A stretch of 64,000 nucleotides of DNA, taken from assembly GCA_038373885.1 (NCBI GenBank), contig JAWZYV010010341.1:248001-312000 (forward strand), read 5' to 3'. The position numbers and the translations under genes are program-made. This stretch comes from Cheiracanthium punctorium (lineage: Eukaryota; Arthropoda; Arachnida; Araneae; Cheiracanthiidae). Below, in pieces: positions 21,671-32,896 of this stretch; positions within the stretch are counted from its first letter, which is position 1; the number at the start of each line of letters is the position of its first letter. The notes beneath the pieces are model-generated. The model saw only the letters and a program-made list of their open reading frames with translations, made no database searches and was not told the origin of the DNA.

Positions 21671-22367
21671 TATTAAATAAATCTAGTTTTAACATGTGAA
21701 AGCTTAAAAATTTATTTCTCCAGAAGTAATTTCTGAAACCAACATCTAAAAATGCTTTTATGTAGGAAAGATTGGCATAAATATTCGATAGTTTCTAATT
21801 TTAGCACTTTTATTTTAAAAAATTAATATATAGGAAGAAAAATGTTGTGATGAATTGTGAAAAATCGAGAAATATAAATGTATACAATGCATTTTCTTTA
21901 GATTTTTTTTTTCAATTTAATTCTTAATTCAGAAATGTCCAAGTGGGAAAGAACAATTTTTGATATTCCCTCCTATGACTACATCTATTTTGCTATAAAA
22001 CAATTCATTTGCATGTTTAAAAGATATCATTTTCAGAAAGAAAAAATGAAAAGAATAGAAAGAAAGGAAAACTTTTAAAACTATCAATCCTTCAAAACTG
22101 TTCTTTTCCTGATATATATACGTATATATTTTTTAATACCTGAGCAATATTTAGTAGCTTAAGCTTTCGATTAAGAAATCAAGTAGAACTGAAGATTATA
22201 AATGAAATATGTTGAAGTATGATATATTGCATCAGAGTTTTCAGTTCGATTTCGGCTGGTTTGGCCATAAAGCTTTGAATATTCCTCTACCCTTACGGAA
22301 TTTGCACGAATGAGTTACTTAGAAAACGAGTTGGTAAGAAGAGAAATAGATAATGTTGAAAAGAAGC

Positions 22368-22661
22368 CCGGGCCGTACCCAGAAAAAAATTTCAGGTGGG
22401 GGAGGCAGGGGGGTGTTAAAAAATTTCGGTGGGGGGGACCAATTGGTGAAAAAGGCTATATTTTTCACAAAAAGGCTTCATCATTATTCAACAAAGAAGA
22501 AAAACCGGCACATTCTTGAATAGCGAATCACTTTCCAATTTAGTGAATCAGGAAGAAAATAAATGTTTCTTATTATTACTTTCCTAACAAAATAAAAAAT
22601 TTAGGAGGGGGGGGGAGGACAGCCCCCTTCCCTCAAATTCGACCCCCTAGGTACGGCCTTG
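22368..22661. mobile_element. hAT-like MITE, 294 bp
   Basis: Left CCGGGCCGTACCCAG and right CTAGGTACGGCCTTG are inverted over about 12 bp. Flanks AAAGAAGC (22360-22367) and AAAGATGC (22662-22669) match at 7 of 8. The interior includes TTTCGGTGGGGGGGACC and a piece resembling the left flank of repeat copy A (ACAAAGAAGAAAAACCGGCA at 22490). Confidence 0.8.
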
Positions 22662-22669
22662 AAAGATGC

Positions 22670-24138
22670 CACTTGTTTAGAAAGCAAGATATGAATTGAA
22701 GTGGTATCAGAAGTGGATGTGAGAGTGGGAGACACCCACTGGAGGGCCCGATCCGAAGGTTTGCGGCATAAAATCCCTCCAGGGGAAGGGAGTCTAGGGA
22801 AAGTGGGTGTGTTCAAACAGAGAGTTAACATTGTTAAAATGCCTTGAGAATACATATATATGTTTACCTTTTCTCAATTTCCACAACCATCATCCAGTCT
22901 TTAAAATATTTTGAAAGAGCTATGATGGGTTTAAAATAAGTGCAAATAATCTAGTATCCACATAGGGGATTGAAGCGAAAGGTATTAAAAGTATTCAGAG
23001 GTAGGTCTAATACCAATGATACTTCAGTAGATTAGAAATATTGTTTTCATCTCATAAAAAGAAAGTTTTAGTCATTAATCAAGATACATCATTTTGAAAA
23101 TATTCATATTAAATTATATTTTGAAATTTGGATTTAAATTTTGGAAATATTTCTTTTACCTATAATGTTTGATTAGTCTAATGTTGCTTGTTGATTCTAA
23201 TTTCTTTTGTAAATACACTATATTTAATTCACAAAATGACTGATCAACTTATAAATTCTTAAGCTCATTTGCATAATCTGTATTTTGATTCCAATGAACC
23301 ATGAATGAGATTTTGAAATCTAAGTCATTCTAGCTTGATGAAACTTAATTTCAAATATCTTGTGCTCACTTAATTGATCGAAATACAGAAAAAAATATAT
23401 GTGGCTCTTTCTTTGAAGGAATCTATAGAGCATTGACTCAATCCTCAATCTTTATATATTTACTGAATGTTGTACTTGAAAATAAAAATATTCTGCATGC
23501 TGATTTAATTGCAAAGCTCTCTAAGTTAAGCAAAAATTTTCAGTCTCATATAAAAGTACAATTTTTAACCCTTCCAGTTTTTCTTCGAGCAGTATTCTAA
23601 TCAGGGGGTAGACAGGGGCGTGACACGAAGACCTAGGCTCCTCCCAAAATTTGGATTTTTTTTCATTGGACGGCAGATGTGAAGTCTTTTTCAGAAAAAT
23701 TTTGTCTCTTAGATTCTCCTTTTATTTTTTTAACTAAGAGCCTGGTGCAAGTATTGAATTATTTTATCCAAGTTCACAAATACCACCAGTTCATTCCAAA
23801 GGAGAAAAGTAAAGAAACTGCTCAAAACCATACCGTATATATTTTTTTAAAAAGCCACAAATTTATTTTGAATGCATATATTTTTGATTTTCTCACATAT
23901 TTATCGGAATTAATAAATAATATTACAGGTAATTCTCTCTAAGCAAGTATTAATTTCTGAGTTATAGAAAATTGAATCATGCAATTTTAATAACAGATTA
24001 TAATTTTAGATTTTTTTACGTATTTTACAATATTGAATGGAATTTTAAAGTTATTTTTTATGCTTGAAATTTTATTAAAAGAAAATAAAAACAATATGCA
24101 ATAATACGAAAAATGTGTTTCAAAAAAGCAGCAACATA
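22670..24138. other. No recognisable feature
   Basis: AT-rich sequence without protein-like frames. The frame 23679-23942 has no motif I recognise. A short GC-richer stretch lies at 22715-22815. No RNA gene or terminal repeats identified. Confidence 0.45.
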
Positions 24139-24918
24139 CCAAGGGGTCATTCCATGGTGACTGGCGTTACAATTTGACTACATTTGTAACCTTTCAAATT
24201 CACCAGTGGCTTGAAATATATATATTTATTTATTTTAAATTGATCAAGAGTATCATAAATAAGTACTATACTGTTATCCATTTTCAATATAAGAAATATT
24301 TTCTTTTTTCTTTTAATTAAGGGAAATCAAAAAAAGTGACCGATGTTAAACAGAAGAGACATTGAGAAAAATTAATTTTATATAAATTCAAATCCTCTTT
24401 GCACTAATAGTATGAGAAGTAAAATAATTTTTTTCTAGTGCAGCACAGATTTCAATCTTTATGAAAACATTTTCATTCATTCAAAAAATTGAAATATTTT
24501 TAATGTACAAAATATTTTATTGTTGTGACTGATGTTACATATATTTCGTGACTGATGTTACATTCACATAAACAGGCTATAATTATATATTATTTCTTCT
24601 TAAAAACAAAACTACCAAATTTACTTTTTGAAATATTATTAATCTAGTTTAATTATAACATTTAAATCATAGTAATGCTTATTGTGCATTAATAAAATTA
24701 AAAAAGTAATGTTGTTAGTGTATTTCACTAAAGGGTGATTCCATGGAACTAGGGACACCAGAGAAGAAAAAAAAAAATATTCTTATAAAGTATAATAGTT
24801 GTTTCCCCTATAAAGTACACTCATATATTCCCAGCGGAGTGTAAGCCGCAGTCACGCTGTTCTCAGGAGCCACGGGCAGAAACCGGTCTGACGGGTACGG
24901 GTGAGGAAGGCATGCGGG

Positions 24919-24995
24919 GTGCATAATAACTACCTTTACTCTCTGTTGGGAACGGGGGAACTTGAAGCCTTCTTATTGGCTGCTTTCTCAGAGCA
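24919..24995. repeat. Inverted repeat, left arm (partner 26582-26656)
   Basis: TAACTACCTTTACTCTCTGT with the adjoining TTGGCTGCTTTCTCAGAGC is present as its reverse complement at 26582-26656 (AACAGAGAGTAAAGGTAGTT), about 85% identical by eye over 70 bp. The arms are 1.6 kb apart. They mark an internal palindromic arrangement in the 24140-31075 region. Confidence 0.85.
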
Positions 24996-26026
24996 TCTTA
25001 AAATTTCAATATATGTGGTGGTGCCATCTATATTTTTATTGTTAAACTCATGATTGCCTCGCCTTAATTAAATTAACAGCATAAAAAACATCAGAATGAT
25101 TTGTTTTGGTGTATATTTAATTTTAAAAAAAAATTCCTCCCATTTAACAGCATTCCTTTAAACATATTTTTCTTTAGTTAATTTGTTCTCTCTTAATCGA
25201 TCTCAAAGTTATGATATTAAATACTACTAATTTTAAATGACAAAATTGAACCCGTTTTTCAAGGAAATAAGTTTAACAATGCTACATATGTGGACAAGAA
25301 TATTCAAGAAATTCATTTTTCATTGTAAGAAAGATACAGTTACCTTTTAGAATGACAATATTTTTATCAAAAGAGTATTCTGAATGATAAATTCAACATA
25401 ATAGGATATATAAGAGGATTTTGTTAAATTTTAAATTTGTTTGTTTGATTAAAGATTTTGTTAAGTGATAATATTTTAAAACCTCAAATATTAGAAAAGT
25501 ATATTATAAATTGATACAAATGCATTTATAATATACTTTTGTTTAAAAAATATTTAGAAATTTAAATGTTTTTAGAAATTAGAAAAGTATTTTTTTAATG
25601 CTACTATATTCATAGAAAAATATGCGAAACAAAAAATTTCCTTGAACTGGTAAATACACTTACCTATGTATTTAGAATACTCTAATATAAACAATAAATT
25701 TCTCATTCAATATTTATTGCTGTAGTTTTTGAGGATACACAATTCTCAGTTAATTCTCTATAAGGTATTTCTTAAAATTATTCACATATATAGAGAGAGA
25801 CATATTATAGAATAAAACTTTATTAGCTTATAAACTTTCATTTATTTCTTGCTAGTTTTACATGTACGGTCACTTTTATGAATTGAATCTTTTTCACTGA
25901 TGAAACAAAAAATTTTAATAGATAAAAATATTTTTCAATTCCAAGAATTATTTCATTATGTAACTTTTTCAACAAAACTATTAGTACTTAATAAAAGTTC
26001 TTAATTTTCCTCTTTCACAAAGCGTC

Positions 26027-26028
<2 letters not shown>

Positions 26029-26055
<27 letters not shown>
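26029..26055. repeat. Poly(T) run of 27
   Basis: An uninterrupted T run. As poly(A) on the minus strand it could be a retroposon tail, but no source element is recognised. Confidence 0.8.
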
Positions 26056-26057
<2 letters not shown>

Positions 26058-26581
26058 TGGTTGGTTGCGTTTCAAATGCTCCCAACTTTCTTATAATTGT
26101 TGAATATAAACCCCAGAACTTAGAAAGAGAAAGTAAATAACACAGAAATTCTTTTAATTTTATTTTCAGATTCAGACACGTTAAGATAGAAAGAATTATT
26201 TGGGGATGGTAGTATTCGAATAATTTTTCATATGTATTCTTTTCCTTTAATATCCAAAAATTATAAATTAAATTTTTGAGGTTACAATTGAATAATAAGA
26301 AATGCAAGAAATATGGAAAATAAGTAAAATTATATCTTTAATATATATGTATTGTACAAAAAATTACAATTTAATGCAGTTTTGCATTTGGTTGATTCCT
26401 TTTTATATTTACAGAAAGTGAATGTTTCCTTTTTTTGCTGGGAAGTTTTTTTTCTGGAAAAACAGACATTGAAACAACTGATAAACTACATAAGAATAAG
26501 CTAATAAGATTATATCGAGCGCTGGGCTAAGAACAAGGTTAAAATAAAGAAGGAGCGGTAAGGCATCATGACGTCATGCAT

Positions 26582-26656
26582 CAATCTGAGATAGCAGCCA
26601 ATCAGAAGGCTCCAAGATCCCCCGTTTCCAACAGAGAGTAAAGGTAGTTAATATGC
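26582..26656. repeat. Inverted repeat, right arm (partner 24919-24995)
   Basis: Reverse-complement partner of 24919-24995. It leads directly into a GC-richer block (26657-27480) that has chance open frames but no protein motif I recognise. Confidence 0.85.
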
Positions 26657-26995
26657 TGCCGGGGTTTGGGGAGAGCCGCCGGCTGAGTTCCACCACCGCG
26701 CGTTCGGATGTCGGGATTATGCTACGGGCTCAGCCGTCCTGTAGTTTTTTGCTGCATCTTTCAAGTCATCGCTGTAGTTTTCTACTTTTTGTCATCGTAT
26801 TATTTTTGAAGATCATCATGCTGACTCAAGATGTCATCAAGTCGTCCCATCAGACTTTTCGCACTTACACATTTGCATAACATCGCCAGGCCCATGGACA
26901 GTTTGGAGTTGTGGCTTCTTTCATCTTGAACTTCATCATCGCTGCGGCCGATCCCGGCTCGCAGGTGGCAGCTGACCTATGGTGTGGTGTCTTTC

Positions 26996-27135
26996 CTCGG
27001 CTGTTGGAGTTACCGTTAAAGAACTTAGCTGCAGTCAAGATTTCGTAGCAGGGCTTCTTCGGTCTGGGGCTGGCCGCCACTTTACGGATGTGGCACCCCG
27101 TCTGGGGCGACATAGGGCGCCGTCGTCGACTGCTG
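26996..27135. repeat. GC-rich module, copy 1
   Basis: CGGCTGTTGGAGTTACCGTT through TGGCCGCCACTTTACGGATG and GGGCGACATAGGGCGCC repeats at 29211-29345 with about 85% identity. A nearby sequence (CACAGTGGAGTATTTGTGTC at 27436, continuing through TCCTGGCCAAAA to 27467) occurs inverted at 29178-29212, immediately before copy 2. The modules are therefore joined by an inversion. Confidence 0.85.
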
Positions 27136-27499
27136 GTGCTGATTACGTCCTGGATGCAACACGCTTCGCTTCAAGCTCTCCAGCTATTGACTAGGACCTT
27201 TTTTGGTTCTTTTTTCCTTTCCTACTGCTGCATCTCTCTTCGGAGAGCCACTCTGCTGTTCCAGCATTTTACGTCGTCCAGCCGTACTTCTTTCCATCTC
27301 ATTCTGTTCAACGAATCGGCTTCGTGGACTGCATGGTATGAGGACTACACTTCCCGTGATGACTCTTCGTTTCGCTGCTGGCGCGGTTTACGTGTGGCAG
27401 ACGACCAACGGTGTGGCGTCTTTCCTTCGGCTCACAGTGGAGTATTTGTGTCAAAATCCTGGCCAAAAATATTTTTCATGCGTTTTAACGTAAAATCAT

Positions 27500-29160
27500 T
27501 ACTGTTGACTTTTGACTTACTTTTTAGTATTATGTATTTCTTAAATTATATAAAAAAGCGTGTTGTCGCCAAATTTGGCGATATATCGCCAAACGACACG
27601 AAGTTGGTTTCTAACAAATGCCTTGTCCGGGGAGTTTCCCTTACTGGGAAGTACTGCTATTGTATAATACCACTTATAAATGTAATACCACGCGGCTGTC
27701 GATCTAATGGTCTGGAGTTTTGGGCGATTTTCTCCAGATGTCACGTGAATACGCATTAGAACCCCTTAAAAACCCTCCGCCCAAGGCAACCTTCCCGTTA
27801 GGCAAATAGCCGTGTAGCTGTGCCTTAACCACAATAAAACTATATAAATGTAATACTTTAATAATACTTATAAATATAATACTACTTATCTATAAATCAA
27901 TTTTTATCATAAAATTTTTTTAGATTTTTTACTTATCTAAATGTAGTTACTATAGGGATCTTAGTTTTCTAATGAATTCTGAAGATTAACTTTTTCATTC
28001 TGATTCTTTTGAACTCTGATATTCATCTTCACTCAGAATCACTTTTTTTTTTTTGAGAGAGGGGGGGGGGGGACCACCATTGGGCCCCTCTGTTGCAGGG
28101 TCTAGCTGTAGCGAAGTTGTAGGGTCTCGCTGTAATAAGGCTTGCTCTTTTTCGTTGGCCTTTGTCTAGAGCAGCTAAAAGGACACTGCCTAAAAAAAGC
28201 CTACTTGAAACCCATAAAATCTCATTCCAAGCTGGAGGAGAAAGTAATTTATTTCAAGCCAGCACTTCAAAATGACTTAAAGAGCTAGCACGTGTTCCTG
28301 TTTACACACTCGCACTCCAATGACCCGAAGTCACAGTTGCCAACCTTTGAGATCCAAAAATGGGGAGCTTTTGCTTTGGACACAATTTACGACATAAATG
28401 GAAAACTAAGCTGTAAATAGATGGGACTATTTGCAGGACTAAGAAAGGGCAATTTTGGAAGTAGAAATTTTCTTCTTATAGCAAATTTACATCAGAAAAA
28501 TAAGAAATTACATACTGAATTTAAAATACCCATGTTAAATCTTAACTGAAATGAAATTTTATATACCTTTATCCAAACACTTGCACATAATTTATAGTTT
28601 ATGAGAAGTACAAGCGCGTATGTTTGTATCCCTTTTGCGATCACCCGTCGAAAAATTCTCGAAAAAATAAAAATGGCGCTATATAAATAATTTTTTTTAA
28701 AGAAATGGTGGATGTTGGGGGAACATTTTTTTCTTGGAATAGACACTCAATACTGTAATAATTACGATTATAGTTGAAATTAGGCGCGACAAGCCGCGAC
28801 ACCCCTTCAAAAAGCTTTTTGAAATGTGGATCTTTGAAAAAAAAATAAGAAAAAAAAAGTTTACAATTTTTTTAAATAAAGTCATATTATTTTTTCAAGC
28901 TAATAGATACATATAATCAAAATACATATATTTTACTACAATTATACTTAGTATCAAATCAGTAAATTAATTTTAAGAGCCCGTAAAAAATGCAAGACGA
29001 AGTAATAGGAAACGCTGAAATCTCTTGCCGTAAATGAAGAAACTTGCTTTTAAACCGGGTGTTGCATCTTTTGGATATGAATTATGGTCGAAAAACATGC
29101 ATTACATGATGCATCAGTTACTAGGCTATCCAAAAACATATATATTACTCTTTTTAAACA
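27500..29160. other. No recognisable gene; low-complexity interior
   Basis: AT-rich. Contains TCGCCAAATTTGGCGATATATCGCC at 27569-27593 (written here only as a position marker for the GCCAAATTTGGC palindrome) and a G-run after a T-run at 28046-28070. No protein-like frame or RNA gene was recognised. Confidence 0.4.
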
Positions 29161-29177
29161 AATTTTAAATTTTCGAC

Positions 29178-29345
29178 TTTTGGCCAGGATTTTGATACGA
29201 ATACTCCACTGTGCGGCTGTTGGAGTTACCGTTAAAGAATAGCTGCTGTCAAGACTTTGTAGCCGGGCTACTTCAGTTGCGGGCTGGCCGCCACTTTGTG
29301 GATGTGGCACCCTTTCCAGGGCGACGTTGGGCACCCTCCTTCAGT
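29178..29345. repeat. GC-rich module, copy 2, with inverted junction
   Basis: 29211-29345 repeats 26996-27135 in the same orientation. 29178-29212 is the reverse complement of 27436-27467. Together they show a rearranged duplicate of the 26996-27480 block. Confidence 0.85.
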
Positions 29346-31045
29346 TGTATTCGTCGTGTCATCGTGGATTGTTTTCTTCTCGTACCAGTCACTCCAGGTT
29401 ATGGACCTACTTCAATTTGCACGCTTGTTTCCACGTGCACGCTGCTTGTTTCCACGTGTTTGGTCGCGGCCGAGCAACCCGCTGTGAAGACCACCCCTCG
29501 TGGGTGGGGGGAAGGCGGGTCGGCCTTCATTCATCACATCTCTTGGTTATTCATCTCTTTGTCAACTCTTCCATCTCCAAGCCACTGCTAGCTCGAGGCA
29601 TTGCTCTTGCTTCGCGAAAGACGAGATTGTGGTTTTTACGATCCGCAACCAATTCATGCCCCGGCAAAGTTATGGGGCCTCTCGAATTTCAAGATTTTCA
29701 TACGCCATCTTTTCAACTACATCTCTTGGGATAAGCGCGTGGCGCAGGTGCCCCAAGAAACACCCCCTTTTCGGTTCGGTTCGGTTCTATAAAGTACACA
29801 TTTGTGGATTTCTATAAAATTATGCTAAAATGTTGGCAAAACACATTTACATATATTTTTCTCTTTTGAGATGTAGAAAGTTCATCCTGCTTTGTAAAAG
29901 AAATCAACGGGTATGTATAAAGTCTTATTTTTTATTGAAATTTCGTTCATTTATGAGAAGATTACACAAGCGCAGAAACCTTTAACTGCAATAACCTTGC
30001 CTTGAGAACAATTTTTCTAAATTAGCCCTAACATTAATGTAACATCACTCCTAATAACATAAAAAAGTCGTAGTTTCATTTGTGAATTTTAGTTATAAAA
30101 ATGTGTAAATGTGTATTATAAAATATGTGTAACATTTCGCTCATTTCTGTTTGTCAATTAGAAAGCTACTTAAAAATATTGGGAAAATAAAACAAAGCAG
30201 AAGCAATAAAAAGCCAAAATAAAAGAAGAAATGGTCCAGCTATATTACCTCAGTCAATTCAGAAGGTAAAAAGATTAATTTATCTTGAAATTAGAGAAAA
30301 TGTTTGAAAAAGAGTATTTTGGATTGATTGAGGTAATTTAGCTATGTTATTTCCTTTTTATTTTGACTCATATTGCTTCTGCTTTTTTTTTTTTTTTAAA
30401 TTTTCATATTTCCCTTCATTCTTTAATTTATTTCTCCTCCTTTTCTGTCTTTCTGCAGTAGTCAATGCGATTTTCCCAGTATTTTTATGTAGGTATCTAA
30501 TTAAAAGGCAGAAATGTGACTGATGTTACATATTTTGTATACGTTTAAAATTCATAAATTGAATCAACATTAAATATTCAAAGGACTAGTATTAAAGATG
30601 TCTTCATAAAGGAAGAGAAAATGACTTTTTTATGTTTTGGGGACTAATTTTATTTAAGAGAGGAAAACTTTTATAGAATTTCGTGACTGATATTACATTA
30701 AATATTTTACCTAATTTACAAAAATTGTTTTTAAGATAAATATTGCATTTAAGGTTTCTACATTGATCTAATCTTTTCATACATAAAGTAAATTTCAATA
30801 AAAAAATAAGATTCCATTCATATTTGTTGATTTCTTTTATAAAATAAGATGAACTTCCCACACATCTTTAAGACAAGAACTCATGCAAAAACAGTAATGT
30901 TGCCAAACATTGTGTATAAAACTTTTCAAAAGGTGTCGTTAACTTTTTTAGCATCGTTTTATAGAAATTCACATATTTTTACTTCATAAGGGAGTAAAGT
31001 TTTTTTTTTTTTTTTTATAAGAATTTTTTTTTTTTTTTTTTTGCC
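29346..31045. other. GC-rich then AT-rich non-coding sequence
   Basis: 29346-29770 is GC-richer with several overlapping chance frames in all phases and no recognised domain. 29770-31045 is AT-rich and includes the GTGACTGATGTTACAT-type motifs and a poly(T) stretch near 31000-31045. Confidence 0.4.
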
Positions 31046-31075
31046 ATTGGTGTCCCTAGTTTCATGGAATCACCC

Positions 31076-31840
31076 CAAGGATTAATTAAAAAAAAAAAAA
31101 TCCGGGTTACAAATGCTTCTTGTAAAACACGGACCCACCATGATGAAGACCATGCTTGACGTTTCATCTGAAATGCTATGCTTAATTCATATGTGCGAGT
31201 GGCCAGCACCAGACCTTCACATTATGTCTGTGTACCAAACCGGACACATAAAAAACAAGATTCTAATGTGGGAAAAAAAGGAAGAAGCTCTATGCTCAAG
31301 ATAGCTCTGTAAAAATTTATGAAAATGGCTATTGTCGTGATTTTTTTACGCAGTTTCTAAATAATGATTGAAATAGAACTTCTTTTACAAAAATTGTCAT
31401 CTTTTAACTTTACCTGTTTTTTCTTCCGGTGAATATTGGATTTTCGAATACATTCTTAATCCGATGATCCCAATTGGGAACATTGGCCTGTAAAAGGTTA
31501 AAAGCATTTTTACATTGTTCCATGAAGTATGTTGCATTGTACGTATGTATAGATACTTTTACACTAAATTTGAATGCTGTTTCAAATTGTAATTCATTTA
31601 TGTATAAATAAGATAATAAAAAAAAAGAAATTTAAATGCTATTTTCAATTATTTTGTCATTTCTCCACTTAATCAATAAAAATATTTATTAAAAAACTGC
31701 TACTTAAGTAGTCTGCATGGAAAAAAAAAAACTCTAGAGATTTAACTATTTTTAAAGAAACAAAATAGAAATATTTACTGTAATTTGAAAAAATTTAATA
31801 TAATTGCTGAGAAAGTTCTTCATTGCGTATTCTTTTTCTT
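31076..31840. other. No recognisable feature
   Basis: AT-rich sequence between the right end of the putative large element and the tandem duplication. No motif-bearing frame seen. Confidence 0.45.
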
Positions 31841-32152
31841 TTCTTTTATTTATTTTTATTTATTTATTTTTTTTTTTTTAGTGCTTGTGAAAAAACTTTA
31901 TTTAAAGTCACTGATACTTAAGTAATCCCCATTTCTAAGGAAGGGAAAAAAAAAATCAAGATTTAGTTGTTTTTGTTTGTTTGTTTAATAAACAAATTAG
32001 AAATATCTACTGTGATTTGATAAACTTTAAAAATATTGCTGAGAATGTTGTTGTTGAATGATTTCTTCTTAGTGCATGTGAAAAAATTCTATTTTTGTAT
32101 TTCAGTAACTACTGTATGATCAGATAACAAACTTTTTACTTTATATCTGTAC

Positions 32153-32896
32153 CAGTGTTGCCAGAAAGTTTTGAACAGAAATCGCAAGAGGTTGATAAAA
32201 AAGTCGCAAAGGTGACGAGTGACGTCGGATCAAGTGATGCCATGTAAAATGCCCCCCCCCCCGTCAATACCACACCCGCATGTCTAAAATAAACATATCA
32301 CATTTACAGGTGATTTTGTTTTTCATTTCTTTCGTAGGTAAATAATTTCGAATTAGAAACCAAGTTCCATATAATTGTTCCATTTCCTATCATTTCTAAG
32401 CCAAGGCCCGATCAAATGGGAGGGAGGAGAAGATAGAAAGAAAGAGAAAAATGTAAGACTGTTTTTTGTTTGTGATTTTCTTGGGGTTTCTGACTACAAT
32501 CTCGAGGACTGTCTTATACCATTGAATATCCGGCTTAATATTATATATTGCCAAATAATATTTACAGACAAAAACACAACAGAAGTACAAACACAGAAGA
32601 AAGAATCATGGGTTAAGGGAATTCGAACCCAAGACCTCCCGCTCGCAGGCAGGTGACGGAGATAAGGGCGCAAACCCACTGAGCTATGGACTGTTAGAAG
32701 CAAGAAAGGCTCAATGTAAATAAAAATTTTACTAATTTAAAACTTAGAATTCTTTTTTTCCTGAAAAATACTTAAAATTCGCGAAATCAAAAAAAGTAGC
32801 AAGAAAGTAGCAAAATCGCAATGTCATAAAATTTAGTCGCATGATGCTTTCAAAAGTAGCAAAATTTGCGAAAAGTCGCAAGATCTGGCAACACTG
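32153..32896. mobile_element. hAT MITE, 744 bp, with exact target-site duplication and empty site
   Basis: Ends CAGTGTTGCCAGA and TCTGGCAACACTG are perfect 13-bp inverted repeats. ATCTGTAC flanks both sides (32145-32152 and 32897-32904). The second copy of the duplicated segment has one uninterrupted ATCTGTAC at 34956-34963. Interior: AGTCGCAAA and AAAAGTCGC motifs near the ends and a tRNA-derived SINE on the minus strand at about 32590-32700. No transposase. Confidence 0.97.
32590..32700 (-). mobile_element. tRNA-derived SINE head
   Basis: On the minus strand TAGCTCAGTGGG (box A, 32686-32675) is followed by GGGTTCGAATTCC (box B, 32630-32618), the spacing and sequence of an RNA polymerase III promoter from a tRNA. 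The body does not fold to a full cloverleaf and carries an expanded variable region, so it is a SINE rather than a tRNA gene. It lies inside the hAT MITE. Confidence 0.75.

Larger units (their letters stand above)
19756..22001 (+). repeat. Unnamed 1.5-kb repeat family, copy B (with Helitron)
   Basis: Starts directly at the end of copy A (GTTAAG then CTGTTCGAGCC) in the same orientation, giving a head-to-tail tandem. It is interrupted by the Helitron at 20216-21670. After it, homology to A continues from TATTAAATAAATCTAG until GCTATAAAAC near 22001, then stops. The right third (GC-rich blocks and the TAGTTAAG end) is therefore missing. Confidence 0.8.
24140..31075. mobile_element. Possible large AT-rich element with GGGGTSATTCCATG ends
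   Basis: GGGGTCATTCCATGGTGACT at 24143 and GGGTGATTCCATGGAACTAG at 24735 are both left-type ends. An inverted copy TGGTGTCCCTAGTTTCATGG then AATCACCCC lies at 31048-31075. ACTAGGGACACCA is shared by the 24735 and 31075 ends. GTGACTGATGTTACAT or near variants recurs near both sides (24526, 24545, 30511, 30682, and inverted near 30030). No transposase was recognised and the 6.3-6.9 kb interior is AT-rich apart from GC-rich modules at 26640-27480 and 29200-29770. Class not assigned; this could also be two nested elements. Confidence 0.45.

Noticed and set aside
26653..27759. Several overlapping open frames of up to 223 codons on the plus strand
   Set aside because: GC-richer sequence gives chance open frames in several phases. 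No domain, signal peptide or codon bias pointing to one phase was seen.
29211..29817. Five overlapping plus-strand frames
   Set aside because: Same GC-rich module as above; frames overlap in all phases and none has a recognisable domain.
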